Origin: Monosiga brevicollis MX1
Lineage: Eukaryota > Opisthokonta > Choanoflagellata > Craspedida > Salpingoecidae
DNA: 64,000 nucleotides
Assembly: GCF_000002865.3 (NCBI RefSeq)
Contig: NW_001865043.1
Coordinates: 1,275,963 to 1,339,962, forward strand
Direction of reading: 5' to 3'
Shown: positions 22,259-33,452 of the stretch, piece by piece
How positions within the stretch are numbered: position 1 is the first letter of the stretch
How the letters are laid out: every line of letters starts with the position of its first letter
Notes under the pieces: generated by a model
Database searches by the model: none
What the model saw: the letters and a program-made list of their open reading frames with translations, nothing else
What the model was told of the DNA's origin: nothing
Program-made: the position numbers and the translations under genes

Positions 22259-24363
22259 ATGGGCGGGAACGACAACCCTCGCTGCTTTTTCGATTTGGCC
22301 ATCGGTGGTAAAGAAGGTGCGTGGTCAATCCAGTATCATCCGCCCGTTCTGTCTATCGCTTTCCTCTTGCCCAGTTTGGGCATCCTGTGTTCTCACCTAC
22401 CTCGTTGCTTTTGCCTCAACACCCTTCTCGCGGTGATAGTGGGCCGAGTGATTTTTGAACTTTATGCGCGCGAAGCGCCGCGCACGGCAGAGAACTTTCG
22501 CTGCCTGTGCCTGGGAAACAAGGGCATTGGTGCCACGACGAACAAGCCCCTGCACTATGAAGGCAGCAAGTTTCATCGCGTTATCAAGGACTTTATGATC
22601 CAGGGTGGCGACTTCTCCCGAGGCGATGGCCGCGGCGGCGAGTCAATCTATGGTGGTACGGCATGACTTGGCCACCCGGTTTGCGCGTGGTGCCCTGCGG
22701 CCCTCGTGCTCTGAAACATCCCCCTCACTTCTTGTATGTGGCTTTGCTAGGCACCTTTGAGGATGAAAAGTTTATCCACAAGCATACGGAACCCTTTTTG
22801 CTGTCCATGGCTAACCGAGGCCCCAACACCAACGGCTCGCAGTTTTTTATGTGCGTTTACTCCCCGGCTACCGCACTGTGCCTTGAAGCGTCCCGTTTCG
22901 CCCCTGTACCACAATATGCACCCTCACGAATTGTCTCTTTGTGTCCATATGCGCAGCACCACAGTTCCGACCCCGCACTTGGATGGGTAAGGCGACTTGG
23001 GCCCGCTTGCGCTGCCTGAGCTTTGAGAGAGGACGAAGCGGGGGAGCGTGTCTTGTTGCTAGCATTTGAAGGATATCAGGTTTTATTTCGTACCGAGTCA
23101 ATTCCGCTTGCTCACCCCGGGCCATCGCAACATGCCTGCAGCAAGCACGTGGTGTTTGGTCGAGTTATCCGCGGTCAGGACGTGATCCGGCGCGTCGAGG
23201 AGGCGCGCGTGGGTGAATCAGATGCTCCTCTGAGGTATGGGGTTGATGAATGCAGTCTATCTTGTTCCTGATGCGCCTTCACCATGTCATGTTGTACGAC
23301 AAGCTCTGCTTTGTGCACGGTGACCCATCCTGACCCTGGCCCGCGACCCCTCTCCAGTGACATTGTGATTGTCAAAAGTGGCGAATTGGTTCGCAAATCT
23401 GCAGTCAAGCCACGACGCGGTGAGTACGGCTGACGGTGCCTGCTCAGAGACTCTTGTGCCACACTCATCGCATGGCCTGCTGGGAATAGCTTCCGCCAGT
23501 GGCTCGAGCAGTGGCAGCAGCAGCAGCAGCAGCAGCAGTTCCTCGGGCTCCAGCAGTAGCAGTAGTGACAGCGAGGCCGAAGGCTCCTCCAAAGGTGCGT
23601 TGACCATGCAAGAGCGGCAAGGAGACGAGGCAGTGGGCGGAGGAAAAGCGAGAAAGAGGCGAAAACTCGAGTGCTTCAGATCGCTTCGGCCCGAAACAGG
23701 GTCGCCCTGACTCACTGTCATCCCCACATTTTCTGAACCGCTGCAGACAAGAAACGCAGCAAGAAGCATCGGAAGAAATCATCGTCGCGCCGCAAGAGTG
23801 ATCGAGATGGTCGCCGGGATGGCGGTCGCGACCAGGATCGCGACGGCCATCGCCGTCCAGATGATTCCCGTGACGACCGCCGACAGGACGATCGACTGAT
23901 GCCACGACCGCGCGAACGCCATGGCTCCTCCGGTCGTGTCGTTCGCGGTCGCGGCGCTGTCCGCTACCGTACCCCACCACGCGACGAAGAGGAGTACATG
24001 GACCGCGGCACCCGGTGCGTTGGCCAGCAGCCCAATGCCTCACCCCCGTTCCTCTCTGTGCATCTCTTTTACTCCTATGAAGAAGCCTGAAGCGGCCACT
24101 CAATTTTTTTGTTTTGTTTTGTTCTTGTTCTTGTTCTTGTTCTTGTTTTCTTCCCCTTCAGGATGCAAAGCGACTTGCCGGCCCGCTACCATGCGCGCCG
24201 CCACCGCAACCCAGACCGGGAGGATCGCCATGACCGACGCGACCGACGTAGCGACGATCGTCGGCGGGATGGTGGCCGTGATGATCGACGACGCCGCTCA
24301 CGTGACCATGATCGCGATCGCGACGGCGACCGACGTAGCTCACGCGACCGCAAGGAAGAGTAA
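22259..24363 (+). CDS. PPIG: SR-domain nuclear cyclophilin (PPIG-like peptidyl-prolyl isomerase)
   Basis: This cyclophilin-type prolyl isomerase has a long Arg/Ser-rich tail, as in nuclear spliceosome-associated PPIG/SR-cyp. The catalytic domain, spread over about five exons (22259-23390), reads [86 protein letters not shown] and [13 protein letters not shown]. The catalytic Arg of FHR and the substrate-pocket motifs GSQFF and HLDG (animal CypA has W where this has H) are present, as is usual in PPIG. The tail has a Ser run (about 23490-23590), then [13 protein letters not shown] and alternating Arg-Asp to the stop TAA at 24361. The start is the ATG at 22259, [10 protein letters not shown]. 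An intron near 24100-24160 holds TTCTTG repeats. An A-run directly follows the stop. Confidence 0.92.
24107..24148. repeat. (TTCTTG)n-like hexamer repeat in PPIG-like intron
   Basis: T-rich hexamer repeats (tgtttt / ttcttg) immediately precede the last acceptor region of the PPIG-like gene and may serve as its polypyrimidine tract. Confidence 0.7.
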
Positions 24364-24730
24364 AAAAAAAAAAAAAAAAAAAAGAGCGTCATCAGCGTAC
24401 TCAACGACTTTCTGATTGCTTTGTTTTTCATGACCCGGAAATTGAACTTCAACACTTCAACAAGACTGTGCGAATCCATCAAAGTAATCTGTGAATTCAG
24501 GCAGAGTCTTGAGTCATTCATTTCCCCCGTACTTGGAATTGCTTCCTTCCTCAGAACGGCTGTTTCGTCGCGCAAGATCATGTAACATGAAACGAGGAGA
24601 AAATGACAAATTCTGTTTTTTTCGGGCTGTTCATCACGATGACCAGCGCATTTGATTGTTTTTCTTCGGCACTTTTGTTGTTGTTTTTTTGGTAAAATGG
24701 GAACAGAAGGGGAAGAAAGCAACAAATGCT
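24364..24730. other. Convergent 3' spacer PPIG-like / RPS20
   Basis: Tail-to-tail spacer beginning with an A-run of about 20 bases and otherwise AT-richer than the genes. No gene seen. Confidence 0.5.
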
Positions 24731-25446
24731 TTAGTTGGCCATGGTGACCTCGACATCCACTCCAGGCTCGATGGAGATGGAAGTGATGGTCTTCACCACC
24801 TCAGCGGGCGACTCGAGGTCGATGAGGCGCTTGTGGATGCACATGGTGTAGCGATCCCAAGTCTTGGAACCCTCACCGTTGGGGGTCTTACGGGTGGTGA
24901 TCTTGAGGTTGCGGGTGGGGAGGCGGACGGGGCCCTTGGCGGTGACCTTGTTGTCCTTGGCACCCTGGATGAGGGCAGCGCAAACTGCAAGCACAACGGA
25001 GGCATGTGTGAGCTGAAGCGACAAGTGCCAACAGCACCCAGGCAAATCACACAGATCACGCAGTGCCACGCCCCATAAGGAACAAGTGTGTGATGATGAA
25101 AAGAAGTTTCCCTGACATTATTTGAGGCGAGTGCCGTGGGAAAACTACACTCGCCCTGGTAAGTGCAGGTTGTGGTGTGCCTCGCATTTATAACAGCCAC
25201 CCCGTGTTTTGTTGGCGGGTGGTTGAGGTAAGAACGAGGGTAGTGTCGATGATCGAAGGTGTGGTTACAATATTGTTTTGAGGCGAGGCACTGAAGCAGT
25301 TCACAACACGTGGGACACGACTTTGAGAAGCAATGTGACTCACCCTTCTCCAGCGACTTGACGTTGCGGCTGGTGAGGGTGATGCGGATGCGGTGGCTCT
25401 GGGCCTCAACCTCAAAACCCTCCTTCTTGTCAACAACGGTGGCCAT
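24731..25446 (-). CDS. RPS20: 40S ribosomal protein uS10 (RPS20)
   Basis: RPS20 is a component of the small ribosomal subunit head. Two exons, 25446-25344 and 24984-24731, join in phase 1 to give 118 aa (human 119). Conserved blocks are [60 protein letters not shown] and the C-terminal [13 protein letters not shown]. The start ATG at 25446 gives [10 protein letters not shown], the usual variable N-terminus. The single intron of 359 bases is long for the gene. I saw no convincing C/D snoRNA on its sense strand. Confidence 0.97.
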
Positions 25447-26156
25447 TTTGGATGGTGGAAAAATCGAGCTGTACGGCGAGTCGGTAGCTTGTTCTACACG
25501 GCAAACTGAGAGCACAAACGGGCATCAACGGCATCGCGGTGAGTGCTCAAAACGCCCATCATTCTTTTTTTTCTACGACCATTCAAGCGAGAGTAGAGAA
25601 TGCTGGCTGCCATGCCCGGCCACCACCACCATCACTGCCGCATTCGCACATGAATCAGAACGACTGTCGTACCTGACCGCACGGGAAGCAGAAAAGTGTC
25701 GCTCCCACCACGAGCACAACCACTTCCAGCGGTTCCAAAGGTTCCAGAGGTTCAAACCTCATGGTGGTGGCCACCGCTTTCAAGCAATCTCACACCATGT
25801 CAGATATCACACTTAACAAAAGTGTGAGGAACGTTACACCTATCACTTGTACTTGTCAGCAGATATATTTGTCTGACAACTTGGCAGTGGGTGTTGTTGT
25901 TGTTGTGCCTTTCGAGCATTTCTGCTTCCCTCTTCTTGACGACAGGTTGTTGATGTGAAAGGACCGCCAGCGGCCCCCAACCGACTGACTGTCACCCCTC
26001 CCAGGGCTCTGTCGTTATCTGATTGGCAGCTGGGGCGGAGGCTGAATGGCTGGATAGATGAGGAGCAGCTTCTTTTTTTTCTTCTTCTTCTTCTTCTCTT
26101 GAGCCCAGAGCCTCACACTTTTCTCCAGCGACGACAAGAGCAAACACCAATCAGAC
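25447..26156. promoter_or_regulatory. Divergent intergenic region RPS20 / membrane protein
   Basis: A 710-base gap between divergent starts, with a GGTTCCAGAGGTTC-like short repeat near 25730-25755 and a CTT run near 26071-26100 just before the plus-strand start. No further element was assigned. Confidence 0.4.
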
Positions 26157-26648
26157 ATGGCAACCGCGACGACGACGACGACGTGGTGGAGCAGCAGCAA
26201 CAATGGCAGCAATGGCAACATCAGTACCACTGCCGCACCAAGCGATAGGACGGACGCCGATGCAATGACCCTGATCAGCAAAATCTTGCTGATTGGCTTG
26301 GCAGCAGCCATAGCACTCGCACTGATCATCGTGGTAGGGTTTGCCATCGCACGCTTCATGGGTCGACGTCGGCGTCAGTTTGTTGTACCCCTTTATGACG
26401 TGACGGCTGAGGCAACGAGCCATCAACAGACGTCACTCCATAACGATGAGCAGGCCGACCGTCCCTCTTTAAAATCCGTGGGCAGTGGTGACTCGGCCAT
26501 TTGCGTCGCCTGGGATGCACCCACGGTTCAAATCGTCATGACAACCCCTCAACCCACCGATGAACCGACTTTGGTCCCGCCCTTGCCTCGGCTTATGCGT
26601 GTTAGCAATAATGCCGATCACTCAAGCTCGACCGAGGACTCCTCCTAA
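26157..26648 (+). CDS. Intronless single-pass membrane protein, unrecognised
   Basis: One exon of 163 codons. Residues 1-38 are Thr/Ser/Asn-rich, with a Thr run and possible N-glycosylation sites, and there is no cleavable signal. Residues 38-66 form one strong transmembrane helix (ISKILLIGLAAAIALALIIV and onwards). It is followed by the basic stop-transfer cluster GRRRRQF and a polar cytoplasmic tail ending SSSTEDSS. The topology suggests a signal-anchor protein with a short glycosylated outside and a 95-residue tail. No family is recognised. Support for a real gene is the length, helix and basic-flank logic, and placement between two genes. The stop lies only 63 bases from the ABHD12-like stop. 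Confidence 0.6.
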   Translation: MATATTTTTWWSSSNNGSNGNISTTAAPSDRTDADAMTLISKILLIGLAAAIALALIIVVGFAIARFMGRRRRQFVVPLYDVTAEATSHQQTSLHNDEQADRPSLKSVGSGDSAICVAWDAPTVQIVMTTPQPTDEPTLVPPLPRLMRVSNNADHSSSTEDSS

Positions 26649-26711
26649 ACTATAGATTTTAAGCCCGTCAAGGCAACCGGATGCTGCACAGGGCGGTGTC
26701 AGCAGCGACTC

Positions 26712-28976
26712 TTATGCCTCGACGCGAATGCGCCACTCGGAGAGCCCCGAATTTGCCAGTTCGGCTGGGACCACCCCCATGGCCTTCGCCATCTCTTTCA
26801 TCACCTATGGGAGGCAAGAGGAGCGCGGATCATGAACTGCCCATCACCTGCAGGTGCGACGTGGTCGAGGACAAGGCCAACCCACCCAGCGATTGCTGTG
26901 GAGTCGCACGTGTCCAGCCCAAGGCAACGTGACCTGCAACATCAATCATGAGAAGCTGAAGGAGAATCGCCCTTGAACCCGAATCAGCAGCAGTGTGTGG
27001 CGAGGGCGCACCATCGTAACGCGCTTGGGCGCCAGGGCCTTGAGGGTGTCAAACAACCGACGACCTGCAGCCGTGAGCGCACAGGCCGCGCGTGTTGTGA
27101 GCCAGGCGAGCCCGAGATTGAGCGTACGGGTGCTGTTTGAGCCAGACGCTCACCTTGGCGATAGAGAACCGTTGGGTCCAGGGTGCCGTGCACAATCAGG
27201 ACGCGCATCTGTTGGTCCATTTGAACCACCCGAGCCAACCTATGGAGGTGTTCACACGGGTGCATTGTAAAGGCGGCGCAACGCATTATGCGTTTGCATC
27301 GACCACGCCAGACAGACAGTAAATAAGTAAGAGAACTAAACGTCATCTGCTCTCCAGGGGGCCGAGCCCCGCGGATTGAGCCCTGACGTCAGTCGCTCCT
27401 TAATCGAAGTGAACTTTGTGTCGACCCTTTCCAGCCTCTCTATTGCGCCTTGCTTCTTGAAACGTTGGTCTGGGTTGCGGTCCCGTGCAAGAACGTGGCA
27501 GAAAGATGGAACAGGTGCAGCTTGTGTTGATGTTTAAAGTCGTACCGTGTTTCACTATCAAAGCGATCAGCGATCAATCCGCTTATGTACGGCACGAGTC
27601 CGGGAACACAGTACGCCCCCTGCATCAGCCAGGTTTGGTGACCGACGTGATCAACAGGAGAGCGCGACAAGCGAGAAAGAGGATTCGCTCAGGCCACGGG
27701 TACTTCGACGCACCAGCGCGATGGGATGGGTTGTGACTACATCGGGAATGTTACAGAATGGGGCCAACGAAACCATGCTGGCTGGCATGGGCTGATGCTC
27801 TTGCCCAAGATACTCTAGTAGGCCTGCGGCCACGCCTACCGAAAGCATCGACTGGCGCAAGTCAGCATGCGGACATGGCTTAAGCATCCACGCGCAGCGG
27901 CTGGCCTCTACGAACCTGTGCCGAGAGAGTGGCCGACAACGTGCAAAGGTGCTCGGTCTGCCGCGCGCGCGCGAAGCCAGATGTAGCCAGCACTACGCAT
28001 GACAAGCGACAATGACATGAGTCACCCTCCTCTGCAGCTGAACTGGGGGTCCGCAACAACACAAAGGGGGACAGGGCATACTAAGCGTCTTGAACAAGTC
28101 CGGCTTCGGAGGGTGCTCCCGGATTCAAACCAAAGCCTAAGTCAAACCAGAATAGCGTTGGTCCATGCAGCAATCATGCGAATGGCATACACGGCCAGCA
28201 AAGCTATTGAGCTGGCTGAGCCTGCCGGCATCAGGGTGGTCGAGTGGAGTGGCCTTCCAACGCACCACGATAGTCGATGGCGAGAACATGGGCATCAAGG
28301 TGGCGCCGCAGCACTTGGACGGCTCGAACACGATAGGGGAGGCTTCGATCGCCCTAGGGTTAGCATCGTTCCCGGTGAGGGGTCTTCGGGAGTCCTGCAC
28401 CGTGAAACGGCGCACGTGCTTCCTTGAACATGTCTCATGTGTACCCAGGAAGAGCCTCTCGCGGCCAGGGCACGCACGCACCGCATTGCCGTGAAGAAAG
28501 AGGATGTATGGGCGATTGGGGCCACCAGGAGCATGCAGAAACCTGGCGCAAGCCCAGATGCAGGTCAGAGGTACACGAAGCCCAAAGCACCACAGATGGC
28601 AGGATATAGGGCGGCAGTGGCGCACACTGACCAGGCAGCTAGCGCGAGGCCATCTGGTGTTTCGATCGTGACATCTTCGTCAGGCTCTGCTTGCTGCGGC
28701 GTCGGAGTGATGAAGCGAGCCACACGCAGATCCTGCCAAGGAGGTCGCACTGGGGCAAGGATGTGAGGCCACAATCGAGCGGACAGCATGGGGGTCGCGC
28801 CCATGTTGCGCTTCAGCTCAGATCAGTGACCTACGCCAATTCATGAAGAGGAGGGCGCGCTGAAAGCCCAGCCGCGGACCCAACAGGGCTAGCGCCATGA
28901 GGTACCCGACGTAGCTCGCAGCCACTTGAGGCAGCCAGCTCCAGCAAGCCATCGCCACCGCCTCCACGCTGGTCAT
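26712..28976 (-). CDS. ABHD12: ABHD12-like membrane alpha/beta-hydrolase (lysophospholipase type)
   Basis: This is a serine hydrolase of the ABHD12 group, which in animals cleaves lysophosphatidylserine at the ER membrane. It has many small exons. The N-terminus has a membrane helix (AASYVGYLMALALLG) then QRALLFMNW, matching the animal FLNFVRV region. DEDVTIETPDGLALAAW comes next. The oxyanion motif is PYILFLHGNA (about 28490), followed by VLAIDYRGFG and GAPSEAGLVQDAYAGYIWL. The nucleophile elbow is VVGHSLGTG (about 27940), joined to VAAGLLEYLGQEH and MVSLAPFCNIPDVV. The acid region is VLIVHGTLDPTVLYRQGERL (about 27180) and the histidine region is AGHVRLHSN (about 26910). The final exon ends at TAA 26712. 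The triad Ser-Asp-His is therefore present. The start ATG at 28976 has A at -3; an in-frame ATG 23 codons upstream is possible. Confidence 0.85.
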
Positions 28977-29190
28977 TGTGGTAGGTGGCGGAGATTGTAT
29001 GGGTATTGAGACTGGGCTGGCACCGTCAAAGCGATGCGACAACAAGGATCGCTTGACTGGTGAAGAAGAAGAATGAGAACCCAGATGACTGGCCCAAGTG
29101 CAACGTCACCTGTGCGAAAAGCAAAAAAATGAGGCAGGTTGCCCTTTGCGCCACCTCTGTGTGTGAGATAGAGATGGAGCGCGAAAGGGT

Positions 29191-29245
<55 letters not shown>

Positions 29246-29738
29246 TGTGTGTGTGTCCACGTCCGCAGTTCAAGTATCGTGGGTTGGAGAACATGTAGCA
29301 CAAGCACGGTCAAGCGCTTGATGCCTTTGTGGTCAAGTAAGGTGAACATGACCCTTTTTTGGTACCCATTGTTTGAACCTTCCCTGATTGCTGTGACCCT
29401 GCCCAGGACATGTTCACATTCCAGATCGCAGCGACATGCAACTTGAAGGCAGACTTGCTTTCCAAATAAACATCTCTCGAAAACTATAATAATATGCTTC
29501 GCTTGGCCATGCTCGCTGACTCACTCTGGCCAGTCAGTCCTCGCTCATGAGTGGAAAAATGTGTCGACCAAACTGATCCATCTGCGAACGACACGGTAAA
29601 ACAGCGCAGAAGAGATGACAAATGTGATTCCGATTAACAGCGTCCGGCGCCTGAATTGTCCGTGTCACCCCGCGCACGGGCAAGGGCGTGCGGCTTCATC
29701 AAACAACAGATCGCTTGAAAACCCCGACACCAGGCGTC
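28977..29738. other. Spacer between ABHD12-like start and RPS26 stop
   Basis: Probable promoter of the ABHD12-like gene, with a GT microsatellite, and the RPS26 3' end. No gene seen. Confidence 0.5.
29193..29257. repeat. (GT)n microsatellite
   Basis: About 65 bases of GT with one TTTG interruption, about 220 bases upstream of the ABHD12-like start. Confidence 0.96.
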
Positions 29739-30750
29739 TTAGTTCTTGCTGTCCTTGCCACCGCTCGTCTGGGCACGAGGACGGTAGCGAGGAGGGGGGC
29801 TGCGGTCGCGGCGACCCTCCCGAGATCGGTTGCGGACCTGCTTGCTGTGGATGGCGCACGAGATGCAGTACTGCATCTTCAGGTACAGCTTGGGCAGCAC
29901 GTAGACTGTGGAAACGAAAAATGTAGGGAGAAAACAGCACATGAATAGATGAATGAGAACAGATGCGCGGAACACACACGAGGCAAAGCGGCTTCAGATC
30001 GAGTCCACAAGAGCATCGTTGCGCTCAGCAGCCATTCGAGTTCCAACGACGGCGTTGACACAAGTCAAATCTCACCGTCGTAAACGGACGCCTCCGTCAG
30101 GTCACGGACAGCGGCCTGCTCGACGATGTTCTTCACCAAGAAGCGCTTGACGGCCTTATCCTGAAGGTGGGTGACAAGACACGCGATAAGTCGCAACCAG
30201 GACCAAGATACTCTCAAGCATAAAAACACGTGGCTTTCCGCATGCTCCACGCGATAAAGAGGCATTCAGAGGTAGGCGAGCTCCAATCAGGGACCCGCAG
30301 TGACATGGCTCGGCGAGCCGCATAAATGCCTCTGCGGTGCCCCTGCTTGCAAGTGTGTGGAGACGGGCCGCTCTATTCAAACAAACCTTGGGCACAGCGC
30401 GGGCGCAGTTGTCGCAACGGACGATGCGGTTGTGGCCGCGACCGTGCTTGTTGCGTCCGTTATTACGCCTCTTCTTCGTCTATAAAATTCAACCATCACC
30501 GCCACAGGCAAGGACCAGAAGATTTCTCATGAGCTGTCAGCCTGCAGCCCAACAAAGCGCGCCGATTGCCTCAAAAGCCCAGCGGTGCCAAGGGCAGCCA
30601 TGCCCAGGGCAGGACCCTTGCACACCGACAGCCGCGAGCTGGCGGGCATCAAAATCTCAATGCGTCCACCCTTCTCTCAAGAGCCAGGCGCTGCCAAACA
30701 CCAGCACAGCTGGGACCGCCAAACGACCCGCGACCATCAACACATACCAT
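29739..30750 (-). CDS. RPS26: 40S ribosomal protein eS26 (RPS26)
   Basis: RPS26 contacts mRNA at the exit channel of the small subunit. The coding exons are 30750-30748 (the ATG alone), 30479-30387, 30160-30076 and 29905-29739, giving 115 aa as in human. The blocks are [38 protein letters not shown] (first zinc-binding Cys pair), [20 protein letters not shown] and [18 protein letters not shown] (second Cys pair). The tail is [12 protein letters not shown]. The first coding exon ends with the initiation codon directly before GTATGTG, a layout common in ribosomal protein genes. The gene is divergent from the TRA2-like gene. Confidence 0.96.
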
Positions 30751-31095
30751 GATGAAGGTCGAGTACGGAAAAAGAAAAAGGCTGTCTCTGTGGAGCTCAC
30801 TGCAGCTATCATGCGGTGAAGTTTTGAATGCGTTTCAGCGGTATTTTCTCGGGCAAGACCATTCAAAACTTCTTTCCGGGGTTCAAACCTCAACCTTATG
30901 AATATGGTCAAAACACCTGTCTTCCACAATGTCAGCAAGTTTATACCATGTCCACAAAACAGATCCGTGTTTTTTCTCCCATCCAAGAATGGTTTAAAAC
31001 TGATGTTGACAACATGTTTTTCAAATTATTGGCTGCCAAGTGTTTTCTTTTTTTTTCTTTTTTTCTTTTTCTTCTTCTTCATCTCACTGGCGGCC
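30751..31095. promoter_or_regulatory. Divergent promoter RPS26 / TRA2-like
   Basis: A 345-base gap between the two start codons, which must hold both promoters and 5' UTRs. It contains a CTTT-rich tract at about 31046-31081 on the plus strand just before the TRA2-like ATG. Confidence 0.5.
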
Positions 31096-32627
31096 ATGGC
31101 TGATCGGTACGGATTCAACACACCACGACGATGTGAAGGGCAGCAGCAGCAGATGCCGGTGTCCAGTGGTATCCGGCGTGGTTGAAAGGGTGGTGTGACG
31201 TCTGGTTCTGACGCTTTGGTGTTGGCTGGTGTGGGTGAATAAGTAGCCGAGACATTGAAGACGAGCGGGAGCGCGCCGCGAGCCGCGAGCGAGCGGATCG
31301 CTTTCGCGATTCCGATGACAAGGATCGTGGGCGCTACTCGGACGACGAACCGTACGTGCTAGACTGCTCCCCCATGCTTGACGGTGCGATTAATGCGCCT
31401 GGCAGTTGGTGTTGGTACCTCACGACCTTCTCTCGTACCTCCGCACACGCACAGAGAGCCCGCACCCCGCAACGGCGATGATGCTCGGTGCGAACGGCTT
31501 TGACGATGAATTTTGAGCCCAAGCTGCTCCTTTTTCTCTGTTTCCGTCTGCCCTTGTGCTCATGAAACTGTTGGCTTGGTGGACTCTGATTCTGCGCAGT
31601 GACCGCCGTGACAGCCGTGACCGCCGCGATAGCCGTGACCGTCGCGATAGCCGTGACCGTCGCGATAGCCGTGACCGTCGGTGCGTCTCGGCCTGGCTTG
31701 CCTTCTTCCATGCTTGCCCTCGAACATGACTGTTGAGTCTGACTGAATGGCCTTTGAACGGTGCAGACCCCGCAGCCGCAGCCGCTCGCCACCCATGCGC
31801 GGACGCAGCCGTTCACCACCCATGCGTCGACGCAGCCGTTCCCCTGTTGATGATCGCCGCTTTGGTGAACGCCGTGCCACTGCTGCGGAGCGCGAGGCTC
31901 CCCCTCCATCCAACGTGCTCGGGGTTTTTGGTCTTTCGCGTGATACAGATGAGCGCCAGCTCGACTCGATTTTTGGTGATTTTGGCCAACTGGAAAAGTG
32001 CATTATCATCCACGATCGTCAGGTCGGCTTTGCTTCGCCGCCTCTGCCCGTCGGGCTTGACGTCGACCTGACTGCCTTCGTCGTTCTTATTCTGTTTCTT
32101 TTTCTTTGATGCACATTGCATAGAATGGTCGCTCTCGTGGCTTTGGCTTTGTCACCTTTGTCAGCGATGAAGATGCCCAGCGGGCTCGTGAGAAGCTCAA
32201 CGGCGCTCGCATCGACGGTCGCAATGTTCGCGTGGACTTCAGCGTGACCAAGCGCGCCCACACCCCCACCCCGGGCCAATACATGGGTGAACGAACCCAA
32301 GACTTTCGCGATCGAGGCCGAGGCCGTTACGACCGCTACGACCGCGATCGGGCCCGTGACCGCTACGACCGTGATGACCGTTACGGCCGTTATGACCGCG
32401 ATGATCGCTATGGTCGCTCTGATCGCTTCTATGACCGCCGTGGCCGATCACCCTCGCCTCGTATGTCGTCGTGCCCTTCCCATTCTGATCCGCCCACTGA
32501 CTGACGCGCCCTGCCCACTTTCTGATGTAAACACTTTTGTGACTCTTGCACCCCAGGTGGCCGTCGCTCCTACAGCCGCTCCCCGCCCCCGATGCGTCGT
32601 TCCCCTATGCGCCGATCACCTCGATAA
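31096..32627 (+). CDS. TRA2: Transformer-2-like SR splicing factor (TRA2)
   Basis: This nuclear RNA-binding splicing activator has the RS - RRM - RS layout. Exon 1 is MADR, ending at 31106 and joined in phase 2 to [19 protein letters not shown]. An Arg-Asp/Arg-Ser repeat lies near 31600-31680 and [18 protein letters not shown] near 31770. The RRM spans about 31910-32260: RNP2 is [13 protein letters not shown] and RNP1 is [15 protein letters not shown]. It is followed by the TRA2-specific linker [19 protein letters not shown], which is the most diagnostic feature. The C-terminal RS region is Tyr/Asp/Arg-rich (32300-32460) and ends [10 protein letters not shown] at TAA 32625-32627. Confidence 0.93.
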
Positions 32628-33452
32628 ACATTCGTTCCTTGACAAGCCTGCCAGTCTCCGCCCAGGTCGAGGAGATGCCGTGCATCTTCTTGAGGCATCC
32701 CGTTGACATGCTTCTTGACACACAATACCTGCCTGTGGTGTGTCCGGGCACCCTGCTCTTCTTTTGCTTTTTTTCCCCACAATCCATCTCCCACGTCAGC
32801 CCAAGCTCTACAAGCTCGCTTCACAGGACCTGGCACCACGCAACAGCGTTTTGTGCCGTGTCGCAAGCGGTTTTCCCTTTTTTGTTTCCGTCCTTGTGCC
32901 ATGATGCTGTCTCACTCGGCGTGGGCCCTTTGGTGAAGATTGAGACGTTCAACCCCATTGGAGCTCGTTCTCGCCGACTGTTTCTTCTTTTGAATGTTTT
33001 TGCTTCTCTGTTTGTCATGTTATGCATTGGCTTGTTTGTGTAAGACACATCCGACAGAGCACTGCGTCGGAACAGAAGACAAGAAGAAAACACACAAGGG
33101 TCGCAAGCGACAGTACTCCGGGTCATGTGCTGGGCCCGGGCCGTGCACAAGCGCACGTACATTCAACAATGGGCGAGCCGAGGTAGCGGTGCAAGACGCC
33201 GGCAGCCATATTCAAGGCAAGAGTAACACATGCTTGAGCAAGAGAGCGCACCAGTCAAACCAATCTCGCAAGACTGTGTCCTATGCAAGCCCCAAGACTG
33301 GCACGTTGCCGCCCAGATTTCTTTTTCCCTTTTTTTTCTTTTTAAAAAAAAGCCACCAGAAGTCTGCATACAAGCACACACAGCCTGACAAGCGCTCAAG
33401 AAGACAACGAGCCGTGCTCGCAATCAAGATAGTCCTTCGCATCGGCAGGACT
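32628..33452. other. Convergent 3' spacer TRA2-like / coiled-coil gene
   Basis: An 825-base tail-to-tail spacer with T-runs near 32760 and 33330-33345. A 194-codon plus-strand frame crosses it, but it runs through homopolymers and antisense to a terminal exon, so I rejected it. Otherwise nothing seen. Confidence 0.45.

Noticed and set aside
22720-25050. Alternative long minus-strand frames over the PPIG-like tail and RPS20 exon (for example 23465-24103)
   Set aside because: They are shadows of the Arg/Asp/Ser repeat coding on the plus strand or of the ribosomal exon.
24985-25343. Possible C/D snoRNA in the RPS20 intron (gtgatgatga near 25090, ctga near 25115)
   Set aside because: The boxes are on the strand opposite the host gene and lack a matching terminal stem.
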